The notes below the pieces were generated by a model. It saw nothing but the letters and a program-made list of their open reading frames with translations. It had not been told where the DNA came from and searched no databases. Shown one piece after another: positions 36,507-44,634 of a DNA stretch of 64,000 bases. The stretch is from Solirubrobacteraceae bacterium. GTDB taxonomy: Bacteria; Actinomycetota; Thermoleophilia; Solirubrobacterales; Solirubrobacteraceae. The stretch covers positions 290,295-354,294 of the forward strand of contig JAUJOT010000001.1 in NCBI GenBank assembly GCA_030447505.1, written 5' to 3'. Made by a program: the position numbers and the translations under genes. The stretch's first letter is position 1. Every line of letters starts with the position of its first letter.

Positions 36507-37331
36507 GTGACCGCAACTCGCCATAGGATCGTCGCATTCGCCGCCGTACTCGCCGTGGCCGCCTCCGCGTCGCCGGCGCACGCCGCGACCACGAGCGCGG
36601 ACACGAGGGCGTTCGGCAAGAGCTGCCAGACCCAGAGCAAGAAGCGGCTCGCCGGCCTGAAGAGCACGTCCTTCAGCAGATGCGTCACCGCGATGTCTCG
36701 CCTGGCACGCGGCCAGAGCCGCTCCGCGCTGATCGCGTGCGCAAGCTTGAGCCGCAAGCCGTCGCGCTACGCGCGGAGGTCGGCATTCGCCAAATGCGTC
36801 GTCGCCGGCCGCCGGCTGGTCAGGCACGGCAACGGCATCGATCGCTCGTATGTCGAGGAGATGATCCCCCACCACGTTTCAGCGGTGAAGATGGCGGAGC
36901 TCGCGTTGGGCAGTGCCAGTACGCCGTACGTCCAGGCTCTCGCCCGAAGCATCATCAGTTCTCAGAACGCCGAGATCGCGCGGATGCGCGTCATGGCCGC
37001 AAAGCTGAAGGCCGCCCGGATCCCGCCCGTGAGCCTCGGGCTCACGAAGCGCGAGATGGGAATGGATCACGACATATCGCACCTCGTGGGAGCCGATCCA
37101 TTCGACATCCACTTCGTCGACATGATGATTCCCCACCATCAGGGCGCGATCACGATGTCGCGGGTGCTGTTCGCCAAGGGGGCCGGCGCCGCCACGAGGC
37201 GGCTCGCCGAGCAGATCACGGTCGCGCAGAAGCGAGAGATCGAGCAGATGCGCCAGTTCCGAGCGTCCATCACCGGCTCGCCTGCGCCTGCGCCTGCGAC
37301 CGGCGAAGGCGGCGAGGGGGGGCACCACTGA
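36507..37331 (+). CDS. secreted DUF305 protein
   Basis: A 274-residue protein with a signal peptide (hydrophobic AFAAVLAVAASASPAHAA). The first part of the mature protein is Cys- and Arg-rich. The second part is a DUF305 four-helix domain with its two M-I-P-H-H motifs, in YVEEMIPHHVSAVKMAEL and VDMMIPHHQGAITMSRV, which are likely metal (often copper) ligands. The tail is rich in Pro, Gly and His. GTG 36507 follows a strong GGAGGAAGC; ATG 36486 would add seven residues. Confidence 0.85.
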   Translation: MTATRHRIVAFAAVLAVAASASPAHAATTSADTRAFGKSCQTQSKKRLAGLKSTSFSRCVTAMSRLARGQSRSALIACASLSRKPSRYARRSAFAKCVVAGRRLVRHGNGIDRSYVEEMIPHHVSAVKMAELALGSASTPYVQALARSIISSQNAEIARMRVMAAKLKAARIPPVSLGLTKREMGMDHDISHLVGADPFDIHFVDMMIPHHQGAITMSRVLFAKGAGAATRRLAEQITVAQKREIEQMRQFRASITGSPAPAPATGEGGEGGHH

Positions 37332-37820
37332 ACCGCCGCGGACGGCGCGTTGGCCGGGAGACGACGCGCGCGCCGAGGCCGGCAACTGCGCGACGGGCAG
37401 GATTCGTCTGCCGCTATGCGCGCTGCGGGCGATGACGAGGACGACGACAGATCGCTGCTCCTGCTGACCTCTCCAGATGCGACCGATGCGGGCGGCCGGT
37501 CCCGCCCTCCAACCGTCCGGAATTCGCCGCATGGCACGTGGTGAAGGACGTGAACGGTGATGTCCGCGGGATGCGATGCCCACGCTGCCAGGCAGCCGAA
37601 GAGGTCAAGGACGCTGCGGCCGGGTCGTGATCTCGCGAGCCTGGTGCCGTCGGTGATCGCGGCAGCCGCCCGTAGGCACTCGATCGAGCAGCGGATCGAA
37701 CGCGCTTCGCGTGGCCTGCGGTGGGCGTGGCACAGGCGGGACGCGCCCCACGTGCGCGCCCTCCTGTGCCAGGCACGCGACCCACAGCGGCGCGTGAGGC
37801 GCAGATCGCGGGCGCTGCGG
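37332..37820. other. gap without a clear gene
   Basis: Several short frames are open but none has a known pattern. One 30-codon plus-strand frame at about 37535-37630 contains MRCPRCQAAEEVKDAAAG, a possible single CxxC mini-protein, without other support. Confidence 0.25.
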
Positions 37821-38111
37821 CTAGTGTGAAGCCGGTGGCTCGCGGTCGGTGCTGGGGGCGGCGTCGTGGCTGAGAGGATCGTCCTGGGTCTCCGGCTCGC
37901 TCGGTAGCCGCGGCATATCGGTCTTCGGGTCGCGTCCGCCATATCCGCCGACGCCGGGATCGACCGGCTCTCCTGGGCCCTGTTCGTCGGAGGTGGCGTC
38001 GCTGACGACATTGGGGTTCGGTTCGTCCTGACCGAACGGAGCCTGCGGCTCCTCGGTGCGCACTCGCTGGACCGGCGGTGGGTCAGATTCTGGCTTTCGA
38101 GACTCGCTCAT
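37821..38111 (-). CDS. small disordered acidic protein
   Basis: A 96-residue protein made almost wholly of Pro, Asp, Glu, Ser and Gly, with no hydrophobic core, so it should be intrinsically disordered. A good GAGGAG ribosome site lies before its ATG, which supports it being real. No family is recognised. It is divergent from the PadR gene and the AT-rich inverted repeat. Confidence 0.5.
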   Translation of the reverse strand: MSESRKPESDPPPVQRVRTEEPQAPFGQDEPNPNVVSDATSDEQGPGEPVDPGVGGYGGRDPKTDMPRLPSEPETQDDPLSHDAAPSTDREPPASH

Positions 38112-38308
38112 GCATCAACTCCTCGGTCGTGGGTTATCGCTAGGAGGACGCACTGCAATCGGTCATGCAGGCGTCTGTATGTCGGTACCCACCTGCGGCG
38201 TGCTGAGCACGCGCTTCGACCCGCCGGCCCAGGGTCTGTGCTGCGGTCGGGATCATCTCCGGAGCGGCCTCGCGAGCGGTTGCCGTGGTGGAATGACTTG
38301 ACGCCAGT

Positions 38309-38333
38309 ATATGTCTGCGTCATATATGTAGCC
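38309..38333. promoter_or_regulatory. AT-rich inverted repeat, candidate PadR operator (copy 1)
   Basis: TATATG-N7-CATATA is a perfect 6-bp inverted repeat at 38309-38327, about 135 bp before the PadR gene and 200 bp from the divergent small gene. The right half continues as CATATATGTAGC, which recurs exactly at 38902-38913. The repeat stands out in 70 percent GC DNA. The rest of 38112-38461 shows no gene. Confidence 0.55.
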
Positions 38334-38461
38334 GTGGTCTCCCTCCACGACTCCGGCGCGAAGGCCATGTGCGCGCCGGGGCGGTGGCCGCGGCCCGTGG
38401 CACCCACGGTCACGGGCCGCGCCGCCTCCGAAGCGCTCACAGGAGCCTGACTGTCCGTACC

Positions 38462-38830
38462 GTGCTCGATCCCCCCGCACCTCCCGTACCTCGATCGCTA
38501 CGCCCCCACAAGGAGCTGATGACGGCTTGGCTGCTCCTGCTGCTGGACCGTGGAGCGAGCTACGGCTACGAGCTGCGTCGCGATCTCGACGCACATCGCC
38601 TCAGCGTCGATCCGTCCGTCCTGTACCGCTCGCTGAGGAAGCTCGAACGCGACGGCTGGGTCGAGTCTCGCTGGCTGCAGTCCGCAGCCGGGCCGCGACG
38701 GCGGTTGTACCGTCTGACGGCGAAGGGGCGCCGCAACCTCGATGACATCGCCGCGCTGATCGCAGATATCCGTGATCTGAACGAGATGTTCGTGCAGGCG
38801 CACAAGGACGGCGTCAGCAAACGCAAGTAG
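38462..38830 (+). CDS. PadR family transcriptional regulator
   Basis: A 122-residue winged-helix protein. It has TAWLLLLLDRGASYGYELRR, VDPSVLYRSLRKLERDGWVE and the wing RRRLYRLTAKGRRNL, all PadR hallmarks, and a short C-terminal helix for dimerisation. The GTG at 38462 is chosen, with ATG 38519 as a shorter option. It is closely similar to the PadR protein at 56328-56663. Copies of an AT-rich repeat flank it (38309 and 38889), suggesting autoregulation. Confidence 0.85.
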   Translation: MLDPPAPPVPRSLRPHKELMTAWLLLLLDRGASYGYELRRDLDAHRLSVDPSVLYRSLRKLERDGWVESRWLQSAAGPRRRLYRLTAKGRRNLDDIAALIADIRDLNEMFVQAHKDGVSKRK

Positions 38831-39190
38831 GACAACCATCCGAGCCGCCCGTGATCCGCGCCGCCGTCCGGCGGCGCCGTCACCGGGGTGCATGTTTGCG
38901 CCATATATGTAGCGGGAACGTTATCCACGACCGACCCGGCGCTCGCGCGTGGGCGCCGGCAGCGGCGGCGGCCCGTGACTTCCTCCCTTGTCGCGGGCCG
39001 CCAGTCGCTCACGCGGCAGCGCGCTCATACTCGCGAGAGAGCACGAGAGCAACACCCACCTCGCAGATCTCAGGACGTAGCGGCGCCCTCTTGCGAGCAG
39101 CGAGAGCAGACAGACCTACCTGTTGTTCGTTCCGCCGAGCCTGAGAGCGGGGGCCAAGGGACGCTTTGCAGCGACGCTCGGCCGGCTCTG
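38831..39190. other. gap containing candidate PadR operator (copy 2)
   Basis: No gene is seen. TGCATG-N7-CATATA at 38889-38907 repeats the site at 38309, with the N7 and right arm nearly identical (T-T-T-G-C-G-C versus T-C-T-G-C-G-T, then CATATATGTAGC in both). It lies downstream of both padR and hypC, which converge here, so it may serve an unseen transcript or act as a distant operator. Confidence 0.5.
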
Positions 39191-39469
39191 TCACTCGATC
39201 GTGCTTGCTTCCAGCTCGGCAAGCTCCTCTCGGTACGGATCACCCAGCTCCTCGAGGAACTCGCGCGTGGCCTGCGCCTCCTGCTCGTCGATCTTCGACA
39301 TCGCAAAGCCTACGTGGATGAGCACCCAGTCGCCGATCGCAATGGCGTCTGCGGTCTCGGCGAGCAGGCCGACGTTGACGTTTCGGCGTACGTTGGCGAC
39401 CTGCGCCTTCGCGATGTGCAGTTCCTCGTCAACCCATTCGACGATCTGTCCGGGGATCGCTAGACACAT
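39191..39469 (-). CDS. hypC: hydrogenase maturation chaperone HypC/HupF family
   Basis: A 92-residue protein starting MCLAIPG, the HypC signature in which Cys2 carries the Fe(CN)2CO unit from HypD to the hydrogenase large-subunit precursor. It has the usual beta-barrel (VANVRRNVNVGLLAETADAI, then IGDWVLIHVGFAMSKID) and an acidic helical tail. It is the last gene of the leftward island. No hypD, hypE, hypF, hypA or hypB is in the window, so those must be encoded elsewhere. Confidence 0.93.
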   Translation of the reverse strand: MCLAIPGQIVEWVDEELHIAKAQVANVRRNVNVGLLAETADAIAIGDWVLIHVGFAMSKIDEQEAQATREFLEELGDPYREELAELEASTIE

Positions 39470-39538
39470 GACCTGACCTTCCTGATGAGACAGATACCGG
39501 AAGGGGAAACCTGGTCGTGTGACGCCATTGCCGGCCGC

Positions 39539-39916
39539 TCAGTAGTTCGTGTAGGAGCTGGTGCTTGCCGGCGGAGCCGGCTGTCGCGGAGTTGCCGCTG
39601 CGCTCGCTCCCACCGGGAGGTACTCGTGTTCGCTCGCCTGCTCCCGCTGAGACTCCTCCGAGTAGCCCTTGCGCACCTTGAGCCGCTCGACCGCCCCGTC
39701 GATGGCGGCGTGACCGTCGGCGATGTCGGCCTTGATCTCCGAGATGATCGGATCGAGGACGACCGTCTTCTCGATGACGCCGGCAACGGCGCCGAGAATC
39801 GAGTTCAGGCGCGAATACACCTGGTAGAGCTGGTAGACGACCGTGATGAGGAACGCCGCGATGACGGCGATCGCGAGGCCGACGGCGATGAGCGTGACAA
39901 GGGGGGCTGCTTCCAT
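39539..39916 (-). CDS. small single-span membrane protein 5 of the hydrogenase island
   Basis: A 125-residue protein with one N-terminal hydrophobic helix (about 5-30), a helical soluble part (IISEIKADIADGHAAIDGAV) and a disordered Pro/Ala/Ser tail ending in Tyr. It is the fifth of five consecutive genes with the same layout and the longest. No family is recognised. It lies 13 bp after gene 4 and 69 bp before hypC. A membrane-tethering or electron-coupling role for the hydrogenase is inferred from context only. Confidence 0.7.
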   Translation of the reverse strand: MEAAPLVTLIAVGLAIAVIAAFLITVVYQLYQVYSRLNSILGAVAGVIEKTVVLDPIISEIKADIADGHAAIDGAVERLKVRKGYSEESQREQASEHEYLPVGASAAATPRQPAPPASTSSYTNY

Positions 39917-39929
39917 GTTGTCCTCCTAC

Positions 39930-40178
39930 CTAAAGATTGTCGACCGCTCTGGCATAGCGCCCGACCTCGGGACCGGCCTGCTTGACGAGATCCCTCGTCT
40001 TGACCAGCTCTTCCGCGATCGCGTCCAGGTGCGGACCGAACTGCGCTCCGTACTCCAGGATGTCCTCGGCGTACTGCCTGATCTGGAAGATCGGGACGAG
40101 AACCTGAATGAGGATCGCGACGACGACCGGGATGACGACGGCGATCAGGATGATGTTGCCGATCCACCAGAGTGTCAT
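39930..40178 (-). CDS. small single-span membrane protein 4 of the hydrogenase island
   Basis: An 82-residue protein with an N-terminal transmembrane helix (about 5-30) and an amphipathic helical tail (YAEDILEYGAQFGPHLDAIA, then VKTRDLVKQAG). Its ATG overlaps the stop of gene 3 by 4 bp, so they are translated together. No family is recognised. Confidence 0.72.
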   Translation of the reverse strand: MTLWWIGNIILIAVVIPVVVAILIQVLVPIFQIRQYAEDILEYGAQFGPHLDAIAEELVKTRDLVKQAGPEVGRYARAVDNL

Positions 40179-40444
40179 GTCCGCCTCCCGGTCCGACGGT
40201 CGACGGCATCGGAGAGCGCGGGCAGCACGGTCGCGGCATCCGTCAGCCCCGCGTTCACCTCACGCAGGTTATGGGGAACGGCGCGCAGCTGCCGCTCGAC
40301 TGCGCGGGCGCCGAACGTCACCTCGGCGAGCGTCGAGACGATCGACCGCAAGCCCTGTGAGACGACGAGCAGATACAGGCCGAGGACGGCCACGAGGGCC
40401 ACGATCTCGACGACCGTGATCACGGTCAGCAGACCTTTGCTCAT
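40175..40444 (-). CDS. small single-span membrane protein 3 of the hydrogenase island
   Basis: An 89-residue protein: transmembrane helix at about 7-29 (VEIVALVAVLGLYLLVV), then a helical soluble part (LAEVTFGARAVERQLRAVPH) and a basic end. Its ATG overlaps the stop of gene 2 by 1 bp (TGATG). No family is recognised; the layout matches its four neighbours. Confidence 0.72.
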   Translation of the reverse strand: MSKGLLTVITVVEIVALVAVLGLYLLVVSQGLRSIVSTLAEVTFGARAVERQLRAVPHNLREVNAGLTDAATVLPALSDAVDRRTGRRT

Positions 40445-40704
40445 CAGTGCCCTGCCCCGAGCAGCTTCTCGTGGCGCAGCAGCTCCTCGCGCAGCGCCCG
40501 GACGACCGATGCGGTGCCGGCGATCTGGTAGAGGCCGGTCGTGTTGGTTGCCAGGAGCTTGGTGTCAGTCCACAGCTGGACGACGTTGCGGTCGATCGAC
40601 CGAACCGTCCATAGCAGCAGCGTCAGCAGGCCGATGACCGCGAAGACCAGGATCAGGCCCGCGACCAGCACGCCCTTCCAAAGTGTTACTTCCTCAGGCG
40701 ACAT
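40444..40704 (-). CDS. small single-span membrane protein 2 of the hydrogenase island
   Basis: An 86-residue protein with a transmembrane helix at about 10-33 and a helical tail (VRSIDRNVVQLWTDTKLLAT, then VRALREELLRHEKLL). The ATG at 40704 overlaps the stop of gene 1 by one base (TAATG). The open frame extends upstream but is shadowed by gene 1. No family is recognised. Confidence 0.72.
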   Translation of the reverse strand: MSPEEVTLWKGVLVAGLILVFAVIGLLTLLLWTVRSIDRNVVQLWTDTKLLATNTTGLYQIAGTASVVRALREELLRHEKLLGAGH

Positions 40705-40985
40705 TATTTCCCTTCCAGAACCTTGCGAGCGGACTCCGCCGCGCGCCAGATACCCGTGGCGGACCGATTGACGTCCCGCAGGCCCCAGACCGCATTGGTG
40801 TTGGCGTACGCGTCCAACATGCCACGGGACCCAGCCGTGGCCTGGCCGGCGATCTTGTGAGCGAGCGTGATGATCGTCATGACCAGGATGACCACGACGA
40901 CCACGATGGCGAGGCCGATGCCGATCCCGAGCCACCAACCTCCAGTGGAAGCTAGTGCAGGATCCCCCAGCGTTAGGATGCTCAT
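40704..40985 (-). CDS. small single-span membrane protein 1 of the hydrogenase island
   Basis: A 93-residue protein, the first of five tandem small membrane genes. The transmembrane helix is at about 17-42 (LGIGIGLAIVVVVVILVMTI), followed by a helical soluble tail with NAVWGLRDVNRSATGIWRAA. The ATG at 40985 fits the start of coding character. About 150 bp separates it from the VWA gene, with hairpins and a GTGT-N7-ACAC repeat, so it may have its own promoter. Confidence 0.72.
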   Translation of the reverse strand: MSILTLGDPALASTGGWWLGIGIGLAIVVVVVILVMTIITLAHKIAGQATAGSRGMLDAYANTNAVWGLRDVNRSATGIWRAAESARKVLEGK

Positions 40986-41007
40986 CGGCGGAGCGTAACA
41001 CAACACT

Positions 41008-41098
41008 GTGTGTGTCGTACACCTATCGTGCGCCAGGTCGCGAGGGACCTCGCGAGAGCACGCTGCATCACGTGCCTGCCCTGCAAAGCGCAGCTTTG
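41008..41098 (-). promoter_or_regulatory. hairpins and inverted repeat between the VWA gene and the membrane genes
   Basis: Three symmetrical elements lie in this 146-bp gap: CAAAGC-gca-GCTTTG at 41084-41098, TCGCGAG-ggac-CTCGCGA at 41038-41055, and GTGT-N7-ACAC at 41008-41022. The first two may terminate or attenuate the upstream transcript. The last sits near the start of the membrane-gene cluster and matches the inner part of the repeat before hydrogenase 1. Confidence 0.4.
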
Positions 41099-41131
41099 TC
41101 GACGTGCTGCAGGCGCGCGTCAGGCGCCGCG

Positions 41132-42400
41132 CTACCGAGCGCCAGCCACGACCTTGCGCGCCGGCCGGTCGCTGGCGAGACCGCCGATCAGCTGGGCGAG
41201 ACCTGCGACCGCGCGCGGGTCGTGTCCGGGAACGAAGTCGTCGATGTACGGCATCGCCGCGCGCATGCCGATCGCGAGCGGCTGCTGATCGACGGCCATC
41301 GGCCGCGGGTTGATCCACACCAGCCGCCGCGCCTGTAGCTGCAGGCGCCGCACCTCGGCCTCGAGGATCTTCGGATCGCCGCGGTCCCAGCCATCGCTGA
41401 CCACCAGCACGATCGCGCCGCGAGCGAACCCGCGGCGGCCGTAGATCGTGTTGAAGTCCGCGAGCGCCTGGCCGATCCGCGTGCCACCCGACCAGTCCGG
41501 GACGGCCGCGCGAGCGGTTTCGAGCGCCTGCTCGAGGTCGCGACCGTCGAGCGTCTTCGTAAGGCGCGTCAGCCGTGTGGCGAAGACGAACGCCTCCGCC
41601 CGCCTCGCTGCGCCGACCGCCGCCTTGAGCGATGCGAGCAGCACACGCGAGTAGCGCTCCATCGAGCCTGAGACGTCGCAGAGAAACAGCAGCCGGCGCG
41701 GCCGTAGCGTGGGCGCGCTGAATGCCAGACGGAAGGCCTCGCCGTCGGTCGCGAGCGATTCGCGAATCGTCCCGCGCACGTCGAAGCGGTGACCGCCGGC
41801 CGAGGGGCGGGCGCGGCGAGAGCGGCGCGCGGGCGCCTGGCGCTTGATCTCCTGTGCGAGAAGACGCAGCGCGAGCAGCTCGTCCTCCTGATACTCGAGG
41901 TTCTCGCGTCTGCTCAGGGTCTCCTCTGCGCTCCACGCCGCGAGGATCCCCCGCTCCTGGTTGCTGGTGCCCTCCTCGCCCTCGGCAGTCGGGATGTCCT
42001 GCGCGCCGCGGTTGCGGTCGCCGTCCAGCGGAACCGCGGTGCGCGCCTCGCCGCCGAACTGCGGCAGCGCCTCGCCGCCGTGGTGGGAGCCCTGCATGCG
42101 GGCGTCGCTCTCGCCGTGCTCGGAGCCGGCTTCCTGGAGTATGAGCGGCCGGCCCTCCCAGAAGCGCTCGAAGACGGCTTCATAGATCGGCACGTCGTTG
42201 GGGCTGTGGACGAAGGCGGCGTAACCGGCCCAGAACACCTGCGTGCGCTCGCGAACGTCGATTTCGGCGAGCGCGCGCAGGAACGTGTGCTCCGCGTCGA
42301 CGCTGGCCGACAGGCCGAACTCGCGCAGCGCGCGCGCGAAGCCGACGGCGGCCGACATGATGGCCTGGTCGGGAGAGCTCTGCGGCGGACCCAGCCTCAC
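41132..42400 (-). CDS. CoxE-like VWA domain protein
   Basis: A 422-residue protein that partners MoxR-type ATPases. The C-terminal von Willebrand A domain has the metal-site motif FLCDVSGSMERYSR and a second acidic loop, VLVVSDGWDRGDPKI. The N-terminal part is helical and charged. The GTG at 42400 overlaps the MoxR stop (GTGA), so the two are coupled. In CO dehydrogenase clusters the similar CoxD/CoxE pair helps active-site maturation; here it would serve the hydrogenase, which is inference. Confidence 0.85.
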   Translation of the reverse strand: MRLGPPQSSPDQAIMSAAVGFARALREFGLSASVDAEHTFLRALAEIDVRERTQVFWAGYAAFVHSPNDVPIYEAVFERFWEGRPLILQEAGSEHGESDARMQGSHHGGEALPQFGGEARTAVPLDGDRNRGAQDIPTAEGEEGTSNQERGILAAWSAEETLSRRENLEYQEDELLALRLLAQEIKRQAPARRSRRARPSAGGHRFDVRGTIRESLATDGEAFRLAFSAPTLRPRRLLFLCDVSGSMERYSRVLLASLKAAVGAARRAEAFVFATRLTRLTKTLDGRDLEQALETARAAVPDWSGGTRIGQALADFNTIYGRRGFARGAIVLVVSDGWDRGDPKILEAEVRRLQLQARRLVWINPRPMAVDQQPLAIGMRAAMPYIDDFVPGHDPRAVAGLAQLIGGLASDRPARKVVAGAR

Positions 42401-43284
42401 GAGTAGTTGCCCCTGCGCAGCTCCTGCGCCCGCTCCGCCGATCGGGCGACGAGCGCGTCGAGGCCACCCGCGCGGATGCGCTCGAGGTCGTCGCGCTCCT
42501 TGAGCAAGGTGCCGAGCGTGCTGCTGGCCGTCCGCGCGTCGACCTGGTGATGCCCCAGTGCGTGGAACGCCTGAACCCAGTCCAGCGTTTCGCCGACCCC
42601 CGGCGAGCGGTACAGGTCCAGCCAGCGGAGGTCCTGCACGAACGCACACACCTGGTCGGCGAGATGCTGGCCGACGTGGGGCAGCCTTGCGCGCGCGATC
42701 GCGACCTCGCGCTGCAGGTCCGGATGGTCGATCCAGTGGTAGAGGCAGCGGCGCTTGAGCGCCTCGTGCAGGTCGCGCGTGCGGTTGGACGTGATGATCA
42801 CGATCGGCGGCTCCTCCGCGCGCACGACGCCGACCTCGGGGATCGTGACCTGGAAGTCAGACAGGAACTCGAGCAGGAATGCCTCGAACTCGTCGTCGGC
42901 GCGGTCGAGCTCGTCGATCAAGAGCACCGACCCCGGCTGCGCGAGCGCCTCGAGCAACGGCCGGCGCAGCAGGAACTCCTCCGAGTACAGCAGCGCCGAG
43001 CCCCCTGCCCGCAGCTGAAGGAGCTGACGCGGGTAGTCCCAGTCATAGAGCGCGTGGTGAACGTCGATGCCCTCGTAGCACTGCAGCCGGATGAGCGGTG
43101 CCCCGGTCGCCGTCGCGAGCGCCTTTGCCAGCTCGGTCTTTCCGACTCCGGGTTCCCCCTCGACCAGCAGCGGCTTGCGCAGGCGTAGCGCCAGAAACAC
43201 GACCGTGGCGAGCCCTTCGTCCATGAGGTAGCGCTGATCGGTCAGCGCAGCGCGCAGCTCGTGAATGGAGTTAAAGCCAGGCAT
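42397..43284 (-). CDS. MoxR family AAA ATPase
   Basis: A 295-residue AAA+ chaperone of the MoxR/CoxD type. Walker A is GEPGVGKTELAKALA, Walker B is SVLLIDELDRADDEFEAFLL, sensor 1 is IVIITSNRTRDLHEALKRRC. It remodels a partner protein complex together with the VWA protein encoded next (4-bp overlap). The start overlaps the endopeptidase gene by 14 bp, so it belongs to the hydrogenase 1 operon. Confidence 0.92.
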   Translation of the reverse strand: MPGFNSIHELRAALTDQRYLMDEGLATVVFLALRLRKPLLVEGEPGVGKTELAKALATATGAPLIRLQCYEGIDVHHALYDWDYPRQLLQLRAGGSALLYSEEFLLRRPLLEALAQPGSVLLIDELDRADDEFEAFLLEFLSDFQVTIPEVGVVRAEEPPIVIITSNRTRDLHEALKRRCLYHWIDHPDLQREVAIARARLPHVGQHLADQVCAFVQDLRWLDLYRSPGVGETLDWVQAFHALGHHQVDARTASSTLGTLLKERDDLERIRAGGLDALVARSAERAQELRRGNYS

Positions 43285-43762
43285 GTACCGTCTCCTCGAT
43301 CCTTTTTACCGCGCTGGCCAGAGCACGCTGAACGGGCGGCGAAAGCCCCTGGTGAAGCTCCTCCGTGTCTGCCGGCTGGCAACCGATGATCACGACGCGC
43401 TCCGGAAGCACGCCCATCGTCTTGGCCATCGAAAGGACGCGGGCCGGATTGGCGAGATGCACGTCCGGCACATGGCCGGTCTTCTCGATCTCGGGTTCGA
43501 TGTAGAAGACCGTTCCCGGAGGAGCTCCGCGTTCCACCGCGTCGATGAGGATGAGCCCGGAGCAGCCGACCATGAGCTCCTGCAGCAGCGCGATCCCCCC
43601 GATTCCGGTCTCGATGACCTCCGCGCCCTCGGGCAGCCCGACCAGTAGCTCGGTGACAGCAGGGCCGAACCCGTCGTCGCCGCGCAGCAGGTTGCCCACG
43701 CCGGCGACGAGCACGCGCTTGGACCGAACGTCGAGCGGCTCGGAGGGGAGCGCCGTGCTCAC
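43271..43762 (-). CDS. hydrogenase maturation endopeptidase (M52 family)
   Basis: A 163-residue protease of the HyaD/HybD/HycI family, which cuts the C-terminal tail from the large subunit after nickel insertion. It has the family start VLVAGVGNLLRGDDGFGPAV, whose Asp binds nickel, then GCSGLILIDAVERGAPPGTV and VHLANPARVLSMAKTMG with the His ligand. The expected substrate is hydrogenase 1 large subunit, which has a 25-residue tail. The GTG start overlaps the upstream gene by 4 bp. Confidence 0.93.
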   Translation of the reverse strand: MSTALPSEPLDVRSKRVLVAGVGNLLRGDDGFGPAVTELLVGLPEGAEVIETGIGGIALLQELMVGCSGLILIDAVERGAPPGTVFYIEPEIEKTGHVPDVHLANPARVLSMAKTMGVLPERVVIIGCQPADTEELHQGLSPPVQRALASAVKRIEETVHAWL

Positions 43763-44634
43763 GCCACGTTCGCTGCGACCCGGAGGATGCCGTCGGTGAC
43801 GGTGATCGGCAGGACGGCCAGCGAGGGCTCGTCGGGCTCGTCGTCCACGCGCTTGCCCGAGCGGGCGTCGTACGCGCAGTTGTGCCAGGGACAGACGATC
43901 ACCGAGCTCGTGAGGCGAGCGCCGTCGAGGGGCAGCCGGGCGCCCGCCGTGGGGCAGACGTTGGCGAACGCGTACGGCTCACCAGCCAGCTTGAGAATCA
44001 GGACCGAGCGGCCCTCGACGTCCACGGCCTTCATCTTCCCCTCGGGCAGATCGTCGAATGCGCCAACCTCGACGAACACCGGCCGCCGCAGCTTCTCGAT
44101 CTGCAGGAGCTCGGGGTTGGCGCCCCCGTTGCCCGCGCCTGCCTTGGAAAGCGGCTCGATGTGCAGCAGCGGCAGCGACGCCCCACCGTTGTCCTGCTCG
44201 CCCTCGTCGCCTGCGGGGTCCAGCGCCACGACCTCCTTGAACCAGTCGAGCCGCTCGCGAAGCTTGCCCTCGATCCCCCGCCGAAGCGTCATGGCCGAGG
44301 CCGCGCAGCCGTTGCAGGCTCCGCTCATGCGAACGCTGATGACTCCGTCCTGTACGTCGACGAGCTCCAGCGCGCCGCCGTGCGACTCGATGTAGGGCCG
44401 GATCTCGTCGAGCGCCTCCTCTGCCTCGATCCGCTGGTCGACCGGCGCGAGGCCGTACATCGACAGCAGCGCGACCGCAACCGGGTGGTCGGGCCGGCCG
44501 TCGACGATCAGCTCGAGCCCTGGGCGGTGGATGTCGTCCATCAGCCCGAGCAGCAGAAGCGCTCGCTCGTCGCCCTCGCGCTCGAGCGTCTCCACGAGCG
44601 TGGCGAGCTGGGCTACAGCCTGGTCAAACTCCAT
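43759..44634 (-). CDS. NifU-like / Rieske-like fusion protein
   Basis: A 291-residue protein. Residues about 70-140 are a NifU C-terminal domain with its cluster-binding CxxC in SGACNGCAAS (Cys107, Cys110). Residues about 185-290 resemble a Rieske ferredoxin: VCPTAGARLPLD (Cys227) and VIVCPWHNCAYD (Cys248, His251). The first Rieske ligand pair is normally C-x-H but here is C-P-T, so one His is missing. Mycobacterial hydrogenase operons carry comparable accessory proteins (HucE/HhyE) proposed to relay electrons; a relay or cluster-assembly role is likely. The start overlaps the preceding gene by 22 bp. Confidence 0.85.
   Translation of the reverse strand: MEFDQAVAQLATLVETLEREGDERALLLLGLMDDIHRPGLELIVDGRPDHPVAVALLSMYGLAPVDQRIEAEEALDEIRPYIESHGGALELVDVQDGVISVRMSGACNGCAASAMTLRRGIEGKLRERLDWFKEVVALDPAGDEGEQDNGGASLPLLHIEPLSKAGAGNGGANPELLQIEKLRRPVFVEVGAFDDLPEGKMKAVDVEGRSVLILKLAGEPYAFANVCPTAGARLPLDGARLTSSVIVCPWHNCAYDARSGKRVDDEPDEPSLAVLPITVTDGILRVAANVA

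Noticed and set aside
42401-42649. N-terminal extension of the VWA protein
   Set aside because: The extra 83 codons overlap the MoxR gene in another frame and are Arg/Ala-rich; the GTG at 42400 with a GTGA overlap is the natural start.
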